DNA of 64,000 nt from NCBI GenBank assembly GCA_016721725.1, contig JADKHN010000001.1, positions 310,001 through 374,000 on the forward strand, in the 5' to 3' direction. Source of the stretch: Chitinophagaceae bacterium. GTDB lineage: Bacteria; Bacteroidota; Bacteroidia; Chitinophagales; Chitinophagaceae. The translations under genes and the position numbers were made by a program. This document shows positions 8,104-15,820 of this stretch, piece after piece; positions within the stretch are counted from its first letter, which is position 1; each line of letters opens with the position of its first letter. Under the pieces are notes generated by a model. The model saw only the letters and a program-made list of their open reading frames with translations, was not told the DNA's origin and searched no databases.

Positions 8104-8656
8104 TTATTCCTCCGCTTACCGGTGTGGTAAAGTTGATATTGGCTGTTGGTGCTCCGTTACATACGGTCTGGCTGGCCACCGGATTTACTACCGGTGGAGG
8201 ATTCACTGTGATCGTGAACACCATCGGCGTACCGTTACAGGTTACACCACCGTTTGTATAGGCAGGCGTTACCGTGATCGTAGCCACGACCGGTACATTG
8301 GTGATGTTCACCGCCGTGAAGCTCGCGATATCACCCACACCGCTCGCCGCCAATCCTATTGATGGCGCACTGTTGGTCCAGTTATACACGATCGTTCCGC
8401 CTACCGTAGGACTGCTAAAGGTAACTGCCGCTGTAGCAGCCCCGTTACAAACCACCTGGTTGGCTACCGGGTTAACCGTTGCAGTTGGGTTAACCGTATA
8501 AGTAAAGGTTTTGGCGTACCCACGCAGGTAAGTGTTCCTGCACCCAGGTAGGTGATCACTACCTGGCCGTTGCCCGTTTGTACTCCCGGGGTGATAATAC
8601 CTGCAGATACCCCACCGGTATAGGATGAACCACCGGCGCCACCGCCGCCTGCTCAC
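8040..8656 (-). CDS. Giant repeat protein: fragment with two PKD-like repeats
   Basis: The useful frame covers about 8525 to 8040 with two repeats (NPVANQVVCNGAATAA and NPVASQTVCNGAPTAN). The open frame runs on to 7808 but is out of register with the repeat pattern after GTGDI, and two bases are missing there relative to the sister repeats. Upstream of KTFTYTVNPTATV the codons up to 8656 are a shifted copy of the end of the second glycine-rich module. Confidence 0.55.
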
Positions 8657-9346
8657 TTATCATTACCACTACCGCCTATTGTACCCGCCGATCCGCCGCC
8701 GGCGCCACCGCCGCCTACGTATCCGCCGCCACCACCACCACCGCCCGGTATACTTCCGAAGCTAAGCAGCAGCAACTCTGACCCGCACCGCCGTTTCTCC
8801 GATGCCTGATGCATTACCCGCTGTACCCGGCGCTCCCAGGAAGCCAGCGCAGCCGATACCTGCACCGCCAAAATTGGAGCCCACTCCGCCAAAGCCGCCA
8901 CCGGCAACTCCGCCTGATGTTGGCGCATTGGTTCCGTTGGTTCCATTTAAATCTCCGTTTCCACCAGGGCCGCCAACTATGGCTGTGCCGCTCTCACATC
9001 CGCCTCTTCCACCGCCGCCGCCACCGGCCGCAACGATGATCCTATCCGCTGCCGTCACTCCCGGGAACCGTACATCACTGGCGCCACCGCCGCCTCCGGC
9101 ATTGCTCGCTCCGTTTCCACCGCCGTTAAAGCCGCCTGTTGCACCACTTGCAGCACCGCCTACAAATATATTCAGTACCTGGCCCGGTGTTACCGCCAGC
9201 GTACCCGTTGCCCTTGAACCTTTGCCGCCAAAACCTCCTGAAGTGGCCCCGGCATTACTATTGCCACTGGCGCCCTGGGCACCTGCTGCACCATAACTGT
9301 CAATGGTAATTGACGTTATGCCCGCAGGAACCGTCCAGGTTTGCAT
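8653..9346 (-). CDS. Giant repeat protein: second glycine-rich module (fragment)
   Basis: From 9346 the frame reads QTWTVPAGITSITIDSYGA and then long Gly/Ala/Ser runs (GGFGGKGSRATGTLAV, NIFVGGAASG, GGGGGASDVRFPG) as far as about 8770. There a frameshift moves the reading into a second frame, giving FGSIPGGGGGGGG, which stops at 8653. It closely parallels the first glycine-rich module at about 9690-10530, including the conserved NIFVGG and GGGGGASDVR segments, so the two are duplicates. Such modules form extended polyglycine-helix-like or elastic structures in other proteins; the role here is unknown. Confidence 0.6.
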
Positions 9347-11790
9347 CGCCCCGTATAATTAAAGGTTGCTGATACCGGAACTGCCGGTGCCGGCGTGGTA
9401 ATACTGGGTGTTACCGTAACCGTTGCCACATTTGGTGCATTGGTCGCATTGGTACCAACAAAGGCAGGAATATTACCTGTTCCGCTGGCGCCAAGGCCTA
9501 CCGTTGTATTATTATTTGTCCATGCATACGTAATAGTACCTCCCGTAGTCGGACTTGTAAAATTGGTAGGCAGGAATGCTGTATTGTTACATACCACCTG
9601 GTCTGCAGGCTGATCTACCTGTGCCATTGGATTTACTGTAATGGTAAAGGTCTTCGTTGGACCAGGACATGGTGCGCCCGCAGGAACTGCCCATGATACC
9701 GTTACCTGGCCATTACCTAACCAGATGCCAGGATTGGTTACGCCACCGGTTACGCCACCGATGAATGATGAACCACCACCACCGCCACCGCCGGCGCCTT
9801 TGTCATTGCCTGAACAACCTGTGGTTCCGGCTGATCCGCCGCCGCCACCGCCGCCGCCTACCTGGCCGCCGCCACCACCGCCACCGCCGGGAATACTTCC
9901 GAAGCTGAAGCAGCAGCAGGATTGTCCTGCACCTCCTGAAGCCCCGCTTCCGGTAGCTGCAGTAGCTCCCGGTGCACCCAGGAATCCAGCGCAACCGATT
10001 CCGGCAGCACCGAATGCACCTTGTATGCCTCCAAAATTACCTCCGCGGCCACCGCCGGCTACACCACCGGATGTTGGTGAGTCGCCTCCGTTGGCGCCTA
10101 TACCACCACCTCCGGTTCCACCTGAACCTCCAACACCGGCTCCTGCGGTTTCGCAACCTGCACGGCCACCACCACCACCGCCACCGGCAGTGATCACACG
10201 GTTAACTTCAGCAGTTCCACCTGTTCTCACATCCGAGGCACCGCCTCCACCACCGGCATTGGAGCTTCCACCATTGGCGCCACCATTAAATCCTCCTGCA
10301 GGTGTGGCCCCCTGGCCCCCTACAAATATATTCAGTAACTGGCCCGGTACTACTGCCAGGTTGCCCTCGGCATAACCGCCCAGGCCACCGGAACCTCCTG
10401 TTGTACCGCTGCCGCCGGTTGCACCCGAGCCTCCCTGGCCTCCCCAGGTTTGCAGGAATACAGAGGTAACACCTGCCGGTACAATAAAGGTTTGCAAACC
10501 TCCTGTAAAGTTGAAGGTTTGTGAACCACTTACAGCCGGAACATAACTAGGCGTAACCGTTACTGTAGCCACTACCGGTGCATTGGTTGCATTGGTTGCT
10601 GTAAAGCTGGCAATATCACCCGTGCCGCTGGCTGCAAGGCCAATGGATGGTGTATTATTTACCCAGTCAAATATTGTTCCCGGTACCGTGGTTGTAAAGT
10701 TGACCGGCGCCGTTGCAGTATTGTTACATACCACCTGGCTCGCCGGTTGATCTACCTGGCCGGTTGGGTTGACCGTGATCGTAAAGGTGATCGGGGTACC
10801 CGTACACGTTACCCCTGCATTGGTATAGCTCGGCGTTACCGTGATCGTCGCCGTTACAGGCGCGGGTCCTGCGTTGGTTGCCGTAAAGGATGCAATATTG
10901 CCCGTACCACTGGCGGCAAGGCCGATGGATGGATCTGAATTGGTCCAGCTGTAAACCGTTCCCGGTACAAAACCCGTGAAGTTCACCGCCGCGGTCGGAC
11001 TGTTATTACATACGGCCTGGTTCGCTACAGGGTCAACCGTTGGTGTTGGGTTAACCGTATAGGTGAATGTTCTTGGGGTGCCGGTACAGGTTGGTCCCAG
11101 TGCCGGGCAGCCGTTCAGGCTCAAGACTTCGGCCGGTGTTAATGCACGGCTGAATACTTTAAACTCATCATAATGCCCGTTTGCAGGAGAACCTACATTG
11201 GCTGAATATCCATTTACTTTGAATGGTCCGGCTCCCGTTACGTTTGGAGCGCCCTGTGCCACGGTATTGACAAGTACGCCATCTAAATAAGCTCTAACCT
11301 GGTTTAGTACAGCATCATACACAAATGTATTGGTATGCGGTGCCACTGTAGCTCCTCCGTTTAGAGGTACATCTGTCAGGCCTGCACCACGAAGCCACCA
11401 GTTATTAGCCCCGGCTACTCCATTGGTAAAGCAACGGAAGTTATTGGAATTGACATCTCCGAACACATAGAATAAGGTTGCCGAAGGTGTTATATTCTCC
11501 GATTTGAAAGAGATGGTCCAGGAACCGGTACCCAGGTTAGGAGCCCAACCCGTATTCAGGTAATCGGTCGTGCTGGCTGCACCGGTACCGATACTGGTTC
11601 CATCGCAGATAGCTGATCCGCCCTGGGTTAATCCGCCCATGAGGGTTGCCGTAGCTGTACCTCCCGGAGGCGCACTGGCCAGGTTGGGTACCGTTGTACC
11701 GCTGCCGTCAAATTTATAATACAATACTTCCGGTATCAATCCACCTCCGCCGCCGCCACCGGTTGATGGAGTTACAGTTACGGTGGCCAC
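9316..11790 (-). CDS. Giant repeat protein: LamG, repeats and first glycine-rich module
   Basis: 824-residue fragment. In order: the end of a PKD-like repeat; a LamG/concanavalin A-like domain (VLYYKFDGSGTTVPNLASA, SWTISFKSENI, NGHYDEFKVFSRALTPAEVL); two PKD-like repeats (NQAVCNNSPTAAVNF and SQVVCNNTATAPVNF); a glycine-rich module of about 280 residues (TFIVPAGVTSVFLQTWGGQG, NIFVGGQGATPAGG, GGGGGASDVRTGG, an unusual CCCFSFGS); and a further repeat (DQVVCNNTAFLPTNF). A one-base loss near 9347 shifts the end: GGRCKPG should read on into QTWTVPAG of the next fragment. LamG domains usually bind glycans. Confidence 0.65.
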   Translation of the reverse strand: MATVTVTPSTGGGGGGGLIPEVLYYKFDGSGTTVPNLASAPPGGTATATLMGGLTQGGSAICDGTSIGTGAASTTDYLNTGWAPNLGTGSWTISFKSENITPSATLFYVFGDVNSNNFRCFTNGVAGANNWWLRGAGLTDVPLNGGATVAPHTNTFVYDAVLNQVRAYLDGVLVNTVAQGAPNVTGAGPFKVNGYSANVGSPANGHYDEFKVFSRALTPAEVLSLNGCPALGPTCTGTPRTFTYTVNPTPTVDPVANQAVCNNSPTAAVNFTGFVPGTVYSWTNSDPSIGLAASGTGNIASFTATNAGPAPVTATITVTPSYTNAGVTCTGTPITFTITVNPTGQVDQPASQVVCNNTATAPVNFTTTVPGTIFDWVNNTPSIGLAASGTGDIASFTATNATNAPVVATVTVTPSYVPAVSGSQTFNFTGGLQTFIVPAGVTSVFLQTWGGQGGSGATGGSGTTGGSGGLGGYAEGNLAVVPGQLLNIFVGGQGATPAGGFNGGANGGSSNAGGGGGASDVRTGGTAEVNRVITAGGGGGGGRAGCETAGAGVGGSGGTGGGGIGANGGDSPTSGGVAGGGRGGNFGGIQGAFGAAGIGCAGFLGAPGATAATGSGASGGAGQSCCCFSFGSIPGGGGGGGGQVGGGGGGGGSAGTTGCSGNDKGAGGGGGGGSSFIGGVTGGVTNPGIWLGNGQVTVSWAVPAGAPCPGPTKTFTITVNPMAQVDQPADQVVCNNTAFLPTNFTSPTTGGTITYAWTNNNTTVGLGASGTGNIPAFVGTNATNAPNVATVTVTPSITTPAPAVPVSATFNYTGRCKPGRFLRA

Positions 11791-14700
11791 TACCGGTGCA
11801 TTGGTTGCATTGGTTGCTGTAAAGCTGGCAATATTGCCCGTGCCGAGGCTCCAAGACCAATGGTTGGATCGCTGTTCGTCCAGTTGAAGACCGTTCCCGA
11901 CACCGAACCGGTGAAGTTCACCGGTAAGGTAGCCCCGTTATTACAGACCACCTGGTTGGCAGGTTGTGCCACATCAGGGGTCGGGTTAACCGTGATGGTG
12001 AATGTTATGGGTGTGCCCACGCAGGATACTCCATTGGTATAAGTTGGAGTTACTGTTATCGTCGCTGTAACCGGAGCATTGGTCGCATTGGTCGCCGTGA
12101 AGCTGGCAATATTACCGGTGCCGCTGGCGGTAAGACCGATACTTGGGGTATTGTTCGTCCAGTTGTAGACGATCGTTCCTCCCGTCGTCGGACTGGTAAA
12201 ATTGACCGCCGCCGTGGGTGAATTATTACAGACCGTCTGGTTCGCCACCGGATCTACTGTGGCAGTTGGGTTGACCGTGATGGTGAACGTGATCGGTGTT
12301 CCCGTACAGGTTATCCCACTGGTATAACTAGGCGTTACCGTGATCGTCGCTGTTACCGGAGCGCTGGTCGCATTGGTTGCCGTGAAGCTGGCAATATTTC
12401 CGGTGCCACTCGCGGCAAGACCGATACCGGGTGTATTGTTCGTCCAGTTAAATACAACACCGGCGGGTGTACCACTGAAATTAACTGCTGTTGTCAATGA
12501 GCCATTACAGACCGCCTGATCCGTTACTGCATTTACCGTTGGAAGCGGGTTAGCCGTTACAACGATGGTATCCGATCCGAGGGTACATCCCACACGAACG
12601 GTAACCACATAAGTACCGGAAGTGCTGACAGTGGTTGAATTAGTGGTGGCGCCATTGCTCCAGAGCACCTGGTCATATGCACCGGTGATGCTGAGTGTTG
12701 AAGGAATACCTTCGCAGATCGTCAGTGTGGCTCCTTCATTGATACTTACCGACGCTGTTGGCTGGTTAACCGTAAAGTCTATATCGTTCCACTTAATATT
12801 ATTCAGGAACTGGAAGTTGGCCGTATTGATGGGATCATTCAATCCCATCTGAGTAATGGCTGCGGCCAGTTTATATTCCCCGGCGACAGGCTCCAATACT
12901 TCAGTTGCCATTTTAGGGAACCTGACCTGCCCGTTGGTTGACGGATCACAGGAAGTAAAATCTCTCGCTGCTGTCCACTTCTTGTCCACTACATCATATG
13001 CTTTCGAGAAAAGGTTAGGCGTCAGGTTGGCCTGACCTATTGCGTATGCACTATTATCCGCCCAGGCGAAGAATACTTTCTTTCCATCAACCGACCTGGA
13101 CATCATCGGGGCTTGATCCAAATTGGCGGCATTGGGATTCGTTCCGTAGGTTCCCCTTCCGGCGTTCACATTGGAAACGTCCACCGCATTCCACACACCG
13201 CCATGACTGGTGATGTCGAACATATGGTGCCAAGATCCGAAGAATACGGCATACGCGTTATTTCCATTACAAACCGTGGTCAGTAAATGCGGATCCCCAT
13301 TTATATCCACTACGAGGTCGGATTCAAATGCGGTTGATGCCACATTGCCCGGTGTGATATTGGCGGAGATGCAGCTGAATTGACCCAGGTCAACCTGGTA
13401 AGGACCTGACCAGGTATTACCGCCATTAACCGTCTTATAAAAGACCGGGTAGAAGGCAAACGCAGCCGGACCACCCGTAATATGCGTAAGTATTGAAGCC
13501 CATCCGTACTGGCCGGTTGGGTCAAATGCGATATTGAAATCCGCCGTTTGATTGCTGCCGTTAAATGCCGTATTGAATGGCGGATTGAGTGTCTGATTCG
13601 TGCTCCATACCACATCACTACCGCTCCATACCCCTTTATAGATCCGGAATCCGGTTGTTGCCGTTCCGTTGAAAACAGCATCGATGGCCCAGAAAACACC
13701 TGGCGCACCCTTGACGAGAGAACCAGGAATCAGGGTTTGAGAAGGGGCCGGTTGATTATAGGTTTCTGTATTTCCGGTTCCGTCCAGTTTACGGACTCCA
13801 CTGACCAAACCATTAAAGGTTGCGGCAACCGTTGGCGCCAGGTAGGACAAGAAAGCATTATTGGGATTGGAATTACCGGCGGGATTGAATAAGGCCACCT
13901 GGGGATAACGTGCGCCATTAGTTCCATTCACTGATAATGGGTTCAGCACACCCAGGTTATTCGTCCAGGTTCCACCTCCATCGGTGGATATATCATAGCG
14001 AATCTGACCGGAATGACCACCAAAAGCCCCCGCGTTGTTGCGGTGAACCATTAGCACCGTATTCAATGACTGATCGGCTGTGATCGCATTGGTCCTGGAT
14101 AATATATTGGTGAAGGCATTGCTGGAAGAACCCATGTTCACCGGTAATGTGGAGCAGGCGATCAGTAGATTATAAGTGGCTCCTGTTCCGATACAAACAT
14201 TGCCATCGGTTACCGTAACCACGATGGGGAAGGTACCCGTTACCGTTGGTGTACCGCTTAAAACCCCTGCGGCTGAAAGCGTAAGACCGGCGGGTAATGG
14301 ACTTGCCGTACTGAAAGTTACAACCGGTGCTCCACCAGTTTGGGTGAATGTCTGACTAAAGAACACGCCCTGGTTACCGATGGTGACAACCGGGTTGGTG
14401 ACAACGGGAGTTGGATTGACGGTTACGGTTGTCGTAATATTAGTACCTACACAGGTCCCGGAAGTTGGCGTAACAGTAATATTCGCCGTTATCGGTGAAT
14501 TGGTTGCATTAGTAGCCGTAAATGAAGGTATATTACCCGTTCCGCTCGCCGCAAGGCCGATGGAGGGATTATCATTCGTCCAGTTGTATGTCGCCAGGGG
14601 ATCGGACCCGCTGAAATTGATGGCGGTTGTCGGGGCATTGTTACATACCACCTGATTGGGCACGGGATTGACCGTGGGCGGGGTACAGCCCCCCAATCCG

Positions 14701-15416
14701 AAGAATTCATCAGAGGTATTTTGGATCTCCAATGGAGTGAGCGCCCGGTTATAGACCCGGTACTCATCGATCTTGCCTCCGAACGCATTATATCTTGGGG
14801 GCGAAAAAGAGCCATAGGTCATGGAACCCGCTTCGGGGTTGAGGGGATAAGCCGGCGCAGTGGTTCCTTCAGCAGCCGAAAGGCGGAAGACCCCATCGAT
14901 ATATAATGAAATAGTTCCTCCATTACGCACCGCCGCCACATGGTGCCAGGCATTTGTGGTAAAATTGGTCGCGGCAGCGCTGCCAACCGAATTGTTCTTG
15001 TAATTGAATTGCAGGTTCCAGACACCCGGAACGGTTGACCAGAACCAGACACCCCAACCGCCATAATTCAGGCAATTGTCAACCAACCCGCTGGTGGTGC
15101 TGCCGTTGAAAAAAAAACCAAAAGTGGCCGTGAAATTCTGCGTTCCCGTAAAATCGAAATTCCCATTGTCGGTGAACCCGATATAGGAATTGAGGTTGCC
15201 CTGGAATTGGATGGCCTTATTGGCCGTATTAGAATAATCGGTGGTGAAGGATGTATTGAAGCCAGTAGCTGTGACTGCAGCCGGTCCGGAATTGTTCATA
15301 TTCCCGTTAAAGGGGAAATAGGCGACAAGGCCAGCGGATGGGGCCTGGGCTTGTACTAACAGCGTAGCCAGCGTGAGCACATACAATAAAGCAATTCGGT
15401 TAAGCAGCCTGGTCAT
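11790..15416 (-). CDS. Giant repeat protein: N-terminal fragment (signal peptide, LamG, Ig-like, sialidase-like region)
   Basis: Start chosen at 15416 because TRLLNRIALLYVLTLATLL, ending near VQAQA, is a clear signal peptide. An in-frame ATG at 15509 would bury it. Next come a LamG-like domain (LVAYFPFNGNMNN, WHHVAAVRNGGTISLYIDG, GKIDEYRVYNRALTPLEI), a PKD-like repeat, a putative Ig domain (LPAGLTLSAAGVLSGTPTVT), about 450 residues resembling a BNR/sialidase beta-propeller (QIRYDISTDGGGTWTNN, YKTVNGGNTWSGPY), an Ig-like unit and three PKD-like repeats. A one-base loss near 11845 ends the frame. It probably acts at the cell surface in adhesion or polysaccharide binding. Confidence 0.75.
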   Translation of the reverse strand: MTRLLNRIALLYVLTLATLLVQAQAPSAGLVAYFPFNGNMNNSGPAAVTATGFNTSFTTDYSNTANKAIQFQGNLNSYIGFTDNGNFDFTGTQNFTATFGFFFNGSTTSGLVDNCLNYGGWGVWFWSTVPGVWNLQFNYKNNSVGSAAATNFTTNAWHHVAAVRNGGTISLYIDGVFRLSAAEGTTAPAYPLNPEAGSMTYGSFSPPRYNAFGGKIDEYRVYNRALTPLEIQNTSDEFFGLGGCTPPTVNPVPNQVVCNNAPTTAINFSGSDPLATYNWTNDNPSIGLAASGTGNIPSFTATNATNSPITANITVTPTSGTCVGTNITTTVTVNPTPVVTNPVVTIGNQGVFFSQTFTQTGGAPVVTFSTASPLPAGLTLSAAGVLSGTPTVTGTFPIVVTVTDGNVCIGTGATYNLLIACSTLPVNMGSSSNAFTNILSRTNAITADQSLNTVLMVHRNNAGAFGGHSGQIRYDISTDGGGTWTNNLGVLNPLSVNGTNGARYPQVALFNPAGNSNPNNAFLSYLAPTVAATFNGLVSGVRKLDGTGNTETYNQPAPSQTLIPGSLVKGAPGVFWAIDAVFNGTATTGFRIYKGVWSGSDVVWSTNQTLNPPFNTAFNGSNQTADFNIAFDPTGQYGWASILTHITGGPAAFAFYPVFYKTVNGGNTWSGPYQVDLGQFSCISANITPGNVASTAFESDLVVDINGDPHLLTTVCNGNNAYAVFFGSWHHMFDITSHGGVWNAVDVSNVNAGRGTYGTNPNAANLDQAPMMSRSVDGKKVFFAWADNSAYAIGQANLTPNLFSKAYDVVDKKWTAARDFTSCDPSTNGQVRFPKMATEVLEPVAGEYKLAAAITQMGLNDPINTANFQFLNNIKWNDIDFTVNQPTASVSINEGATLTICEGIPSTLSITGAYDQVLWSNGATTNSTTVSTSGTYVVTVRVGCTLGSDTIVVTANPLPTVNAVTDQAVCNGSLTTAVNFSGTPAGVVFNWTNNTPGIGLAASGTGNIASFTATNATSAPVTATITVTPSYTSGITCTGTPITFTITVNPTATVDPVANQTVCNNSPTAAVNFTSPTTGGTIVYNWTNNTPSIGLTASGTGNIASFTATNATNAPVTATITVTPTYTNGVSCVGTPITFTITVNPTPDVAQPANQVVCNNGATLPVNFTGSVSGTVFNWTNSDPTIGLGASARAILPALQQPMQPMHR

Positions 15417-15820
15417 AAACAGATGATGGTTTGATGGTTTAACGAAATAAAATCTTAACTTATTTAATACGGTGGCTTGAACGAATTCAACGTATGAATT
15501 AACAGACAACCGGGATGTTGAACTGTTGTATCCCGTAGAACCTCAATAAACTAAGTATCAAAGTCCGGAAATCAGTAAGGGATAATGTATAAGCAGCCGG
15601 TTCCTGGTAATTCGTTGTAAATATAAGGGTAGAGTAATGTAACTTCCAAAGAATTATCCATTAAAATTCCCCGCAATAAAGTTTTTATGATAATCGAATA
15701 TCTACCGGAGATGGATCAGGCCAGATCCTCATCCCATAGACGAATTCTTGCATGCCCTGGCCGATCGGGCATATTGTGGGTAACCGTTTCTGTAAGACCC
15801 ATAGATCGAGCTTATAGGGA
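15417..15820. promoter_or_regulatory. Intergenic region with candidate promoter for the giant gene
   Basis: About 400 bp without a gene. On the minus strand TTTG at 15650-15647 and TATATTTA at 15625-15618, spaced by 21 bp, resemble the Bacteroidota TTTG/TAnnTTTG promoter. It would give a leader of about 195 nt before the start at 15416. A GCCC/GGGC hairpin near 15755-15771 lacks a T run. Nothing else is recognised. Confidence 0.3.

Larger units (their letters stand above)
5350..12560 (-). repeat. Tandem array of about 300-bp coding repeats
   Basis: About 17 units, interrupted by the second LamG and the two glycine-rich modules, with another single unit near 14400-14690. The DNA itself is repetitive: blocks such as TTCACCGTGATCGTGAACGT recur in almost every unit between 5.3 and 8.5 kb. 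Units in 5.3-8.5 kb are GC-rich and more alike than those in 10.5-12.5 kb, suggesting recent internal duplication or homogenisation there. Confidence 0.75.
4857..15416 (-). other. Giant T9SS-secreted multidomain repeat protein locus (about 3,500 residues, frameshifted)
   Basis: The minus-strand fragments from 15416 down to 4857 read as one protein. In order: signal peptide, LamG-like domain, PKD-like repeat, Ig-like (He_PIG-type) domain, a sialidase-like region, three PKD-like repeats, a second LamG-like domain, further repeats, a glycine-rich module, a repeat, a second glycine-rich module, eleven more repeats, a divergent Ig-like domain and a T9SS sorting domain. The repeat unit is about 100 residues (300 bp) with the skeleton NQxVCNG, YxWTNNxPSIGLAASGTGNI and FTITVNPTP. 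I count about 18 units. Frame breaks lie near 5465-5505, 5690, 7214, 8040, 8520, 8655, 8770, 9347 and 11845. Giant cell-surface adhesins in Bacteroidota have this build. Adhesion or polymer binding is inferred. Confidence 0.75.

Noticed and set aside
9641..10375. Plus-strand proline-rich open frame
   Set aside because: It mirrors the glycine-rich module on the minus strand (GGN codons read as NCC Pro codons). It is a compositional shadow.
15417..15509. N-terminal extension of the giant protein from the upstream ATG at 15509
   Set aside because: It would place 31 polar residues in front of a clear signal peptide. The ATG at 15416 fits better.
15751..15775. Terminator for leuS
   Set aside because: The GCCC/GGGC hairpin is short and not followed by a T run on the minus strand.
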